Shown: positions 20,190 to 28,894 of the stretch, in pieces
Numbering within the stretch: position 1 is the first letter of the stretch
Layout: every line of letters begins with the position of its first letter
Assembly (NCBI GenBank): GCA_030267965.1
Contig: BRYA01000264.1
Span: forward strand, 6,497 to 46,625
Direction: 5' to 3'
Source of the DNA: Triparma columacea
Lineage: Eukaryota; Sar; Bolidophyceae; Parmales; Triparmaceae
DNA: 40,129 nt
Made by a program: the position numbers and the translations under genes
Notes under the pieces: generated by a model
What the model was told of the DNA's origin: nothing
Database searches by the model: none
What the model saw: only the letters and a program-made list of their open reading frames with translations

Positions 20190-20563
20190 TGCACGGGTGT
20201 GTGTGTGTGTGGGCTGATCTCTTTACAGGCTGCAGAATTGACGCTGAAGAAACACAGGAGGGCTCTAATTAATATATACGCGCTCTCTCCTTCCACGTAA
20301 ATGTGCTCTTGATTGACGAAAAAGGAAGCAAATGTGTTCCTTTTTTGATGTGACGAGCTTGCTCTTATTAGGGGGAGCAACTTTTGAACAGTTTGAATTG
20401 CCTCCTTCGTCCATTTGACGACCTTAGCAATTTTAATTTGCCTATATAGTACGCCTTAATAAGAGTACTCTCCTGAAGAAAAGAAAGAAGTTAACGGAAA
20501 GTCAATTTGTCAAATTTTCCCTCAAATAGAGATTTATTGCAATCAGGGACCTATTTTGAAGTC
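20190..20563. promoter_or_regulatory. Divergent intergenic region (SulP / CD2BP2-like)
   Basis: These 374 bases separate two head-to-head starts and should contain both promoters. A (GT) dinucleotide run occupies about 20197-20211, close to the SulP start. TATATA-like sequences occur near 20270-20278 and 20441-20447. The calling basis is orientation. Confidence 0.45.
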
Positions 20564-21856
20564 ATGGGAAAGGTGAAATTTGCCGAGGATGTAGACACGG
20601 AACAACAACAGAGAAAGAGAAGAAAGAAGGTTTACGAGGATGATAGCGATTTAGGTGCCAATGAGATGGACGTAGAGGCTCAAAATTTACATGCCGCCAA
20701 TGTCGACGTCAATGGTAATCCCCCAAAACTGGAGTCTGCGCTCAAGAAGAAAAATAAGACCGACGACAGCGATAGTGACGACGAGAATGCTAACAGCAGA
20801 CTAATGGGGGAGCAGGAGGGTGAGGAGAAGTACGATTCCAAGCTGTCTTTGGCGGGGGATGGGGAGGTGGAGATTGAGCCTTTCAACCTGAACGAGGAGC
20901 GATACGGAGGGGGGGGGCACTTCGACGCTAATGGGAATTATGTGTTCAGGAGGGGGGGGGAAGAGGAGGACGCCTGGCTGGCTGAGGTGGAGGAGCAGGA
21001 GGGGAAGAAGAGCACTGGGTTGAGGAGGAAGGCTGACAAGGAGGAGAGGAAGGAGGAGAGGATGGCGGAGAGGTACAACAACAATGGGGACGAGGAGGAG
21101 GACGACGCGGAGGAGGGGAGCAAGCCGAAGGCGACCAGGATGGGCACGGCGGACAAGGCTGTGCTGTACAGGGTGATTGGGGGAATCTTGGGCGAGGGTG
21201 AGACCGTGCTGAAGGGGATCAGGAGGCTCGGGGACATCATCGAGAGGGAGAGGAAGGCCGCGCGGAAGAGCAAGAAGGCTAAGGGCACGGTGGTAGAATC
21301 AGACGGGGCAGCAAAGGCCTCCTTTGAGAGCCTCACCGAGGCTGCAGATGCGCTCATTAATTCTGGGGAGAAGGATGTTTACGAGTGCAAGAAGGAGGAG
21401 GCGATGGAGAAGGGGTTGAAGGGGGAGGAGGGGGGAGCTTCAAAGGCAGCGACGGCGGACTACTTCGGGGGGGAGGAGAAGGGGCAGCAGCAACAGCAAG
21501 AGCCGAACCTTGACGAGGTAATGTGGGAGTACGTGGCTCTCGACGGTACTCTGAACGGGCCGATCCCGACGAGGAGCATGGTAGAGTGGAGGGCCATGGG
21601 GTGGTTCGTGGGTGAGGGCACGGTCAAGGTCAGGGTGTGGCGGGGGAATAGCGGGGGGGAGGGGGGTAAGGGCGGGCCGGCGGAGGACGCGGGGGACATG
21701 GAAGGGGACCTCGCGGACGATCTGGCGGACGATCTGGCGGACGACCTCGCAGACGACCTGGCGGATGATAAGGATGACGAGGAGAAGGGGGAAGAGGGAG
21801 ACGAGGAGCCACCGTGGTTGCAAAGCGACCAGGTTAACTTTAGCTCATACCTTTAG
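20564..21856 (+). CDS. CD2BP2 / Lin1-like U5 snRNP protein with GYF domain
   Basis: A single exon encodes 430 residues from the ATG at 20564 (MGKVKFAEDVDTEQQQRKRR), which resembles the basic N-terminus of CD2BP2; an ATG 57 bases upstream is also in frame. The family signature IEPFNLNEERYGGGGHFDAN / GNYVFRR / DAWLAEVEEQE is clear. A C-terminal GYF-type domain follows: MWEYVALDGTLNGPIPTRSM, then VEWRAMGWFVGEGTVKVRVW, ending in LQSDQVNFSSYL. CD2BP2 (yeast Lin1/Snu40) is a U5 small nuclear ribonucleoprotein component that reads proline-rich partners during spliceosome assembly. Two oddities are visible: the GYF triplet reads GWF, and five LADD repeats interrupt the C-terminal part of the GYF-type domain. 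It is convergent with the LRR gene (74 bases). Confidence 0.9.
   Translation: MGKVKFAEDVDTEQQQRKRRKKVYEDDSDLGANEMDVEAQNLHAANVDVNGNPPKLESALKKKNKTDDSDSDDENANSRLMGEQEGEEKYDSKLSLAGDGEVEIEPFNLNEERYGGGGHFDANGNYVFRRGGEEEDAWLAEVEEQEGKKSTGLRRKADKEERKEERMAERYNNNGDEEEDDAEEGSKPKATRMGTADKAVLYRVIGGILGEGETVLKGIRRLGDIIERERKAARKSKKAKGTVVESDGAAKASFESLTEAADALINSGEKDVYECKKEEAMEKGLKGEEGGASKAATADYFGGEEKGQQQQQEPNLDEVMWEYVALDGTLNGPIPTRSMVEWRAMGWFVGEGTVKVRVWRGNSGGEGGKGGPAEDAGDMEGDLADDLADDLADDLADDLADDKDDEEKGEEGDEEPPWLQSDQVNFSSYL
21710..21769 (+). repeat. 12-base coding repeat (LADD x5) in CD2BP2-like gene
   Basis: Five in-frame copies of a 12-base unit (CTGGCGGACGAT and close variants) encode Leu-Ala-Asp-Asp. Synonymous differences between units (CTC/CTG, GCG/GCA, GAC/GAT) show that the array is not entirely fresh. 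It adds an acidic insert between the GYF core and the final conserved SDQVNFSSYL. Confidence 0.9.
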
Positions 21857-21930
21857 TAGTATTAGAACGCACATCTTTTAGTTTCCACATAAAAAATCAA
21901 ATTGCCAACGCTTTCCCATTTATGTTGCAA

Positions 21931-23268
21931 TCAATCTTGAGGTCCTTTCAACCACATCTCCGGGTCAAAGTCTGCCTCCTTCCTCGCTCTCTCCGCGATT
22001 TCCTCCTTCCTGTGCCATATCCACGTCTTGCACGTGTCCTTCGTAAGGCACGGGTTCCCGAAGACGCATGAGCACGTGCTCGAGTCCGTCGCCTCCACGT
22101 CGTTTGACAAAAGGGAGAGGGAGGAGAGGAGAGACGTGTCGAAGGATACGGTATGGGAGAAGGGGACACCCTGGAAGGAATTGAGGCAGGGCAATGACTT
22201 CAAGAGGTTCGAGGTTATGGAGGGTAGTTCGGGATCGGTGGAGAAGGGGTTGGGGAGGATTGTGAGGGAGGTGAGGGATCGCTTGAAGGGGAGGGGGAGG
22301 GATATTAGTAGGGACAGCTCGGGGGGATCGAGGGCATTAGATGAAACATCAAGCACCTTGAGGTTAGAGAGGGTGGTGAGCGACGAGAAGACTTTCGTCA
22401 AACCGCAACCTTGAAGACTGAGAAGCCGAAGATTCTCAAGACCTGACCATGTTTCGGGGGTGAGGGTGACACCGGAGAGATCGTTGTTGGGAATCGCGAG
22501 AGATAAAAGTTTAGGGAAGCAGGATAGGTTGGGAATATTTGTCAGGTTGAAGGAGGAGAGGGTCAGAGAGCGTATGTAAAGTGGGGGAGGGGGGGATGGA
22601 GGAGGCTTGTTCGTGGGTACTTTATTAAGCGCTAGGAGTTTATCAAGCGGACCGTCCCCACCCAGAACTGTCAGTGTGACAAGGGAATAGAGGACGGAAG
22701 GGGGAATGTTTTGGTCGGTCGGTGGAGAATGGAGAATGAGAGTATCGAGAGGTGGTAAGGGGGTCGGGGGGGGGGGGTTTAGTTCCTCCTTCGCCCCCTG
22801 CTCTTTCAGCTCCCGCTCCTGCTCATTCGAATCCTGCTCTTTAGGCCCCTCCTCGTCCAAACTTTGTTCTTCCTTTTCCCTTTCCCTTTCCTTTTCCTTC
22901 TCCTGTTCTTTAGCTACGCGTCTCACGCTTTCCTCCTCCCGCAACCTGTCGATAGTCCTCTTCAACCCTCCCCCCCCCTCCAACCATCCCGACGCCTCAA
23001 CCTCAACCTCCTCCTTCCCCTTGTAGTTGCTTACTAGCATGTCCCACTGTTCAGCCGGGGAAAGCCCCCCACCGTAGACGCTACGATGCTTCTTCCAAGG
23101 GTCCGAAGGGGCTTTCCAAGGCTCAGGTTCGGGCACAGGCTGATTCTCAGCTTGTTTTAATGGCATCTCCTCTGGCCCATGCCCTGGAACGACCTTACTG
23201 GACTTCTTTCCCTTACCCCCCTTCCTTGAACTTGAACTTGAACTCTTCTTCTTTGTCTTGGGTGGCAT
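21931..23268 (-). CDS. Leucine-rich repeat protein
   Basis: A single exon encodes 445 residues. The start is Lys/Ser-rich (MPPKTKKKSSSSSSRKGGKG). A segment WKAPSDPWKKHRSVYGGGLS / AEQWDMLVSNYKG follows, then a highly charged coiled-coil-like run of Glu/Lys/Arg (about 115-160). Residues about 230-345 hold four or five irregular leucine-rich repeats, for example LTLSSFNLTNIPNLSCFPKL and LRLLSLQGCGLTKVFSSLTT, ending in an LRR-cap-like unit (LKSLPCLNSFQGVPF). The C-terminus has a Cys-rich patch (STCSCVFGNPCLTKDTC) and WIWHRKEEIAERARKEADFD. Such proteins act by protein binding, and flagellar or centrosomal LRR proteins have similar layouts, but no specific role can be claimed. It shares a 107-base promoter region with the next plus-strand gene. 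Confidence 0.78.
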   Translation of the reverse strand: MPPKTKKKSSSSSSRKGGKGKKSSKVVPGHGPEEMPLKQAENQPVPEPEPWKAPSDPWKKHRSVYGGGLSPAEQWDMLVSNYKGKEEVEVEASGWLEGGGGLKRTIDRLREEESVRRVAKEQEKEKEREREKEEQSLDEEGPKEQDSNEQERELKEQGAKEELNPPPPTPLPPLDTLILHSPPTDQNIPPSVLYSLVTLTVLGGDGPLDKLLALNKVPTNKPPPSPPPPLYIRSLTLSSFNLTNIPNLSCFPKLLSLAIPNNDLSGVTLTPETWSGLENLRLLSLQGCGLTKVFSSLTTLSNLKVLDVSSNALDPPELSLLISLPLPFKRSLTSLTILPNPFSTDPELPSITSNLLKSLPCLNSFQGVPFSHTVSFDTSLLSSLSLLSNDVEATDSSTCSCVFGNPCLTKDTCKTWIWHRKEEIAERARKEADFDPEMWLKGPQD

Positions 23269-23375
23269 TTCCTACGTAGCACAAGCGCTACGAACCCTTC
23301 TATCACACCAACTGGGTTTTCTATCAATTTTCCTTGCCCACAGCTCAAAGACCCTCCCCTCCCTCTCGGGTTGAA
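23269..23375. promoter_or_regulatory. Short bidirectional promoter region (107 bases)
   Basis: The two flanking genes start head to head only 107 bases apart. An inverted repeat CGTAGC (23275-23280) and GCTACG (23287-23292) lies just upstream of the LRR gene start, next to the palindrome TACGTA. No TATA box is seen. Confidence 0.45.
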
Positions 23376-24394
23376 ATGCCGTCTCCGTCCAAGCCGAAGA
23401 CGCCCAAGTCTTCGAAACCTTCACCGTCAACTTCCCGAAAGACTAAAGCTTCGGCAAAAAAAGATCCTGATGCAGACTCAACTCCGGAGGTGAACATAAA
23501 GGCGCTGACTTTGTCCATAGCCGTTGGGGATTTAATGAGAAACTTCGACCCGAACGAACCAGAGAAGGTTTTGGACCTACCGCCATGTCTGACACCGACG
23601 ACATCAATGGCAAAGAAGAAGAAGAACAAGGACTCGAAGAAAAAGGGGAAGGTATGAAGAGGAGGAGAGCCTCAGACCATCACAACAAAGCCAACTCACG
23701 TCGCTCCTCGCTCCTCACTTGTCACAGAAGTCAGGCACCCCTGATTCCTCTCAGCCTCCGACCCCAACCTCGTCATCTGCTCTCCAATCTGAACTGTCCA
23801 TCCCTTCCGGCGATGGTGACGACCCAGTAGAGACAGACGCAGAGCCAAGTGACGTCCGTCTTTCACCCCTTCTAAGTGAAAAAAGACCAAGCCTGCTCAG
23901 CCCGATTTCGGAGCAGCGTCGTTTGGGATACAATGCGAGGTGAGAAGAAAATGAGGAGGCGACTGTGTTCATCGTTCTCACCCAAAATCCCTTTGCATTT
24001 CGGGATCCTCTTCCCCCATTGCAGCGAGTTGGACCACAGCATGCTGCGCGACACATTGGTACGGGTTTCGCCCACGTTTATGAATGCTGGTGAAACAACT
24101 GAGTCGTACTTAGACAAAGCGACCGACCTCCTCTCCACCTTCAGTTCCAATGAGATTCAAACATTGGACGTCAAGTTTATGAGGGGCAGGGAACCCACCA
24201 AGACGATGCGCATACTGGCCAAAGAAAACGACGCGAGGAAGGTGGAGCTCTCAGCTCTTGACAAGGAGAAAGGAAAAAAAAGTAACGCCTTTGTCATGGG
24301 CAGCAAGAGGATAAACGTAGCGGAACATTTAGGGAGCCCAAGGTCAACATTGACCCAGGCAGAAGATGAGGCGAGTGAGGCGAGTGTAACCTAG
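23376..24394 (+). CDS. Unknown basic/disordered protein
   Basis: Three exons, 23376-23651, 23728-23939 and 24025-24394, join in phase (donors GTATGA and GTGAGA) to give 285 residues. I recognise no family. The N-terminus is Lys/Ser/Pro-rich (MPSPSKPKTPKSSKPSPSTS). A short ordered stretch KALTLSIAVGDLMRNFDPNE follows, then a Lys-rich run, a Ser/Pro-rich middle, and an ordered C-terminal part. That part includes LRDTLVRVSPTFMNAGETTE, SYLDKATDLLSTFSSNEIQT and MRGREPTKTMRILAKEND. The splicing is supported by frame continuity on both sides; the ATG is the first one after an in-frame open stretch. A nuclear, chromatin or cytoskeletal adaptor would fit the composition, but this is only a composition argument. 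Confidence 0.68.
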
Positions 24395-24525
24395 CAGCAT
24401 ATTGTATATTTCACATTCAAAAGCCCTTCATTTTACTTTCGCGCCGCTATGTACAAGTTTGGCGCTCCCAAAACTTTTGTGATACCCTCACAATCAATAT
24501 GTTCAAAATTGTCTCCTCCGCCCTT

Positions 24526-27104
24526 TCACCACCTACTGAGAGTCTTCCCCAGGTCGTACTCAACCTTGCTGTCTTCCTCCCTGAGTGTGATAAGCTTCTT
24601 TTGCGAGTCAACGTACGCGAGCACAGTTGTTTCGTCCAAGGAACCCTTCCCGACTGCTTCGGCGAGAATGTTCTCTGCGAGAACCTCGCTTTCCATGAAA
24701 TTGAAGTATTGAATGTCGTCCTCCCACCTGTCTGTCATGACCTTTTCGAACACCTTCGTAATATCACCCGAAGCTACCACGAGCGAAGCGAAGAGAGGGG
24801 GAGGAGCGAGGTGATCACCAAAATATGTTAGCAAAAAGAAGCATCGTATCCAAACTCTTTTCACGTCTCGCTCCTCGTTTGTTTCACCTTACCTCTGATG
24901 TTGCTCAGCTTTTCCCGAAATCTCTGCACGCGGCCCTCCAAACCTGGAGTCCCAACGAACAGCTGCATGTCGAATCTGCCCGGCCTTGTGATGGCCTTGT
25001 CCAGGGCGTTCATCCTATTCGTCGCCATAAAAAATATGGATTTCTCCTCCTTCCTCAGGTCATTGAACTTGGTAAGGAGGGCAGTCGTTAGCATTCTGCT
25101 CTCCATGCCGATTCTAGGGTCCCCTCTGTCGAGGCAGAACTCCTCCACCTCATCGAAGAGGATGACGCAATTTTCTAGCGCCTTCAACCTTTCGAACACG
25201 TACGTAATCCTCCCACTCACGTCCTCCAGTCCATCCTGCAAGAATGTCCCGGTGTCGATTACGAGGAAAGTCCACCCCAAGGCTTCCGCGATCGCCTTAC
25301 AAATGCTGGTCTTAGCAGTACCAGGCGGACCGAAAAGTATCCCAGAGTACGCCTTTGCCAGCTTCAGACTTGACGGAACGGACGCATCTTCAGAATGGGG
25401 TTTGAGCACCCGTTCCTCGACGACCCTCTTCAGCTTCTGCAGGAAAGGAGTGTAGTGATGAGTGAGTATTGTTGTACATCCAAGCAACTTCCTCCTTTCT
25501 TCTCACCTCGCCTTCGACGCCCACTCCGCTGTCGATGAGCTGCTCCCAAAGCCCCCAGTCTCCCTTGGGGGCACGGCACTTTTCCCCGCCAAACTCGTTG
25601 AGCACAGACTCGGATAGAAGCTCTCTCGTGAAGCTCCTGCTTCTCGCGAGGTATATGAGGGTCTGCGCCGTGCTCCATGCCGTGGCCCCGCTGCCAGCCG
25701 GGAAATGGTTACTTGCCCAACCCCTCCTGACGCGCCCCACGCACTCGCCCGTGTCCGGGTCGCAACTCGTCGTAATGATATCCGAGACATAGTTTCGTTC
25801 GGCCCACTTTGCCAGGAGGCCAATGTTGGCCGTGTAGGGAGAGAGGTAGGGGGAAAGGAGCGAGATCATCGTCCCTAGAGTGTCACACGAAAACACGAAG
25901 GCGTTGCCGACCTCGCGCCCACTCCTCTTGTTTGAGTTGTAGATGCTCTGCCCTTGGGGCCACGTGCCGTCCTTAGGGGGCGGGGGGGGTTGCGTGGGGG
26001 AGCGGAAGTTAGAATGCCACTCGTCGTTTTACGATGATTATTCTTTAAATCATCCATTCTCACCTGCATCTGGCACCCCATAAAAATTTCCACGGCCTTA
26101 GCGACAAGCTTCTTGTTGACCTTGACGCCCGTGACAGTCGTGGTGGTCGTCTCTGCTGAGGCTTTGGAAATATCGACAGGGTTCGCCTTGCTGAGAACCT
26201 CCCCCGCCATCACATAGCTCACGAGGCTGTACGCCAGTCGAGTTGTGTCAAACTCCCTCAGGTCCCCGCAGGCCCACCACCCAATCTGCCTGCTGACCTC
26301 ATCCGAGGAGGTCTCGTAGCAGCGTTCGACAGCGAGGGCGATCTCGGAGAGGGTTACGGGGCTATGGAGTGGAAGGGGGGGGGATGGGAAGGACGGGGAC
26401 ACGATCTTGAAGAGCTGGCAGAGGGTAGAAGTAATTTGGAAGGAGATGTAGCTACTGTATCGCTGGTTGGCACCGTCCCTCCTCCTGGGCCTCTCGTCGA
26501 TGCACCTGTAGAGGAGCTCGCCTATCTTCTCCTTCCCCTTATCGCCCATACCTTCCACGATCTCCTCCCCAACTCCCTCCATAACGCACTCCAGGAAGAG
26601 GTTCCCGATGAGGGGGGACTGGAAGAAGTCGTCAAGTCTCCACTCGGACTCAAAAACTTCAGTGCAAGTCCAAACCATGGAGGAGAGGGGAGTCCCCATC
26701 GCCCTCAGAGCAATGAGGGAGTATATCGTACTCGTAACACTCAGTCGACCGTTTCCAACGTCGATAACTCCATTGACATTGAAGCTTGAAAGAGTGGGGT
26801 CGTAGTAGTCATAAAGGATGCACGAGTTATCCTGGCTAGAAAGAGGCCCAGGAGCAGGAGGGGGATTCTGGGGAAGGAGAGGACCTAGTAGTTTGTCAGA
26901 CAGGTCAATCAAAGACGTAAAACTTGGGTTAATGTTTGGTTTGTCGATGGGACTTGTTGAAACCAGGGACAGCACACAAACAGGTCCGGCTAGTAGTAGT
27001 AGTAGTAGCAGAGTGGCTATTATCTGAGTTAGGAGTATCATGGGAACTAAAGAGGGGGGGGGGGATGTTGTGTGAGTAGGAGTATTTTGGATCTCAATAG
27101 ACAA
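24526..27104 (-). CDS. AAA ATPase with N-terminal signal peptide
   Basis: Four exons in transcription order, 27104-26064, 25971-25507, 25436-24893 and 24773-24526, encode 765 residues. A strong hydrophobic signal lies at the N-terminus (MILLTQIIATLLLLLLLAG); translation may begin at 27104 or at that Met (27041). About 500 residues with Cys pairs follow; I do not recognise this part. A single AAA module comes next: Walker A GPPGTAKT (538-545), Walker B VILFDEVEE (D597, E598), sensor 1 MATN (N642), and ITRPGRFD with Arg fingers near 653-656. A short helical C-terminus follows. AAA proteins remodel proteins with ATP. An AAA with a cleavable-looking signal would act in the secretory pathway, or in a plastid of secondary origin that uses ER targeting. 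Its target is unknown. Confidence 0.83.
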
Positions 27105-27373
27105 GAAGAGGTGATAAAGATAGGGATCCTATTCCACTACTCGAGGAAGATTGTCTTTTCTCATTTCTAAACTCTCAGCCATGCCACGGCCCTAAAAACA
27201 CTACCATCCTCCATAAAAAATATACTCTACTCCGATACCAGTTTGATAGACCTGGAAGTCCATTGAAACTCACACTGAACTTCTGCCACCCACCAAAATG
27301 CAAGGAAAACTTTTTCGAGGGTCCCAACTCCGAGCCCCAAAGTGAGCAGTTGAGAAACCAACCCCTATTCATC
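27105..27373. promoter_or_regulatory. Divergent intergenic region (AAA / PACRG)
   Basis: These 269 bases separate two head-to-head starts and should carry both promoters and 5' UTRs. No specific element was recognised. Confidence 0.4.
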
Positions 27374-28761
27374 ATGGGAGGAAAGAAGAACGGTGAGTTT
27401 TGTGCCCTCCTCGTATGATGTATCGTCTTAATGTGCCCCCTTGGGGCCTCAAAGTTCCCCTCTCACTCCCTACTTGCCAACTTACCCTTCCCTAATCCGT
27501 TTCCCTCGGCCCCATAAATACTCCCTTTCTCTTGAAATGTTGTAGACATCAAGATGCGCGAGCCGACCATTACGAACCGCGAGACGGGTTCATGCTTCGA
27601 CAGCACTGCCATCGACAAAGTTAAGGTAGGTGGGGAGTAATTGGGAACCTGGGTTGTGTCGAAGAGGAGGTTGGCCTTTGCTGGTCCTATTTTTTGTGGT
27701 TGATCCCACCTCATGGTCATCTCACACGCGACAACCGTCATGTTCAACCCCACAGGGCCGCGCAGGAGGCCACGAGAGTCTTCCCACGAGGGAGCCTGAT
27801 GTTTCTGCATTCTCCCTTAGCCGTAAGACGCAACGCATTACTCCCAGTGGCTTCATGCGCAAGGGAACTGGAGCCAGTACCTTTGAGGCCGAGCTGACGG
27901 ACGAGAAGGTGAGGCGGGGGGGGGATTTGTCGGGTGGGCGGGAGGTTGGGATTAATGGAGAGGAAGGCCTGAACCTCCTTGCTGCTGTTGTGTAGAGAGG
28001 TGCAAAGTTTGTATTCGTGGACTCGTAGAGGTGCCGTGCCATGCGGTGCGACAGCTCTGTCCCTGAAGCACCATCTAATCCCTCCCTCCTCCTCCCTCGT
28101 CTTGCCCCTGCAGAAGATTTCTAAGACTAGGATCAAGGACTTCCCTGCCTATGCCGAGCGCCCCAACCCCCCCAACACAGAATTCAGGCGCTTCTACGAG
28201 CGAGGCGACCTGCCCGTACAGGTGGACCACGGAGGTGTTCACAACCGCATCGCCTGGAAGGTCGGTATCGAGAAGCTCGACTTCCACCACTACCTCCCCA
28301 TCTTTTTTGATGGCCTCAGGGAGCTCGAGGAGCCTTACTGCTTCCTCGCTACCCAGGGAGTGTACGACATGATGTCTGAAGGGTTCAACAAGGTCCTCCC
28401 TGTCATCCCCCAACTCATTATTCCAATCAAAACGGCCCTCAACACAAGAAAAAAGAAAGTCATCGTCAAGGTGCTCAAGGTGCTCCAGTGCCTCGTCACG
28501 GCTGACGCAGGCGCCGAGGGACAGAACCTCATCGGGCAGGCTCTCGTCCCCTACTACCGCCAGATCCTCCCCGTTCTCAACATTTTCATCCGCCAGACAG
28601 AGAACCTCGGGGACGGAATTGACTACGGGCAACAGAAAAAAGAAAATCTCGGCGAACTGATCATGGAGACCCTGGAGTACTTTGAGATCCATGGGGGAGA
28701 GGACGCATTTATCAACATCAAGTACCTTGTCCCCACTTATCAGAGTGTCGTGTTGAGTTAG
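27374..28761 (+). CDS. PACRG: Parkin co-regulated gene protein (PACRG), ciliary microtubule protein
   Basis: Four exons, 27374-27392, 27546-27625, 27756-27908 and 28114-28761, encode 299 residues. The first coding exon holds only 19 bases (MGGKKN plus one base). The large last exon is an almost canonical PACRG domain: [95 protein letters not shown], and [21 protein letters not shown] bridges the A and B tubules at the inner junction of axonemal doublets, so the gene implies motile flagella in some life stage. The N-terminal 80 residues are less conserved. It is convergent with the CorA gene, 133 bases from it. Confidence 0.95.
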
Positions 28762-28894
28762 AGGTTGTGGGGAAGGGGTGTGTGTTTGGCTGCGGGTGTG
28801 GGAATGGGAATTCACAAAAACAAAATCTTTACGCAAAAAAACGACGAGAACCAACCCCTTTTGAATTTATTGGATTCCGACGCGAAATATCTTA

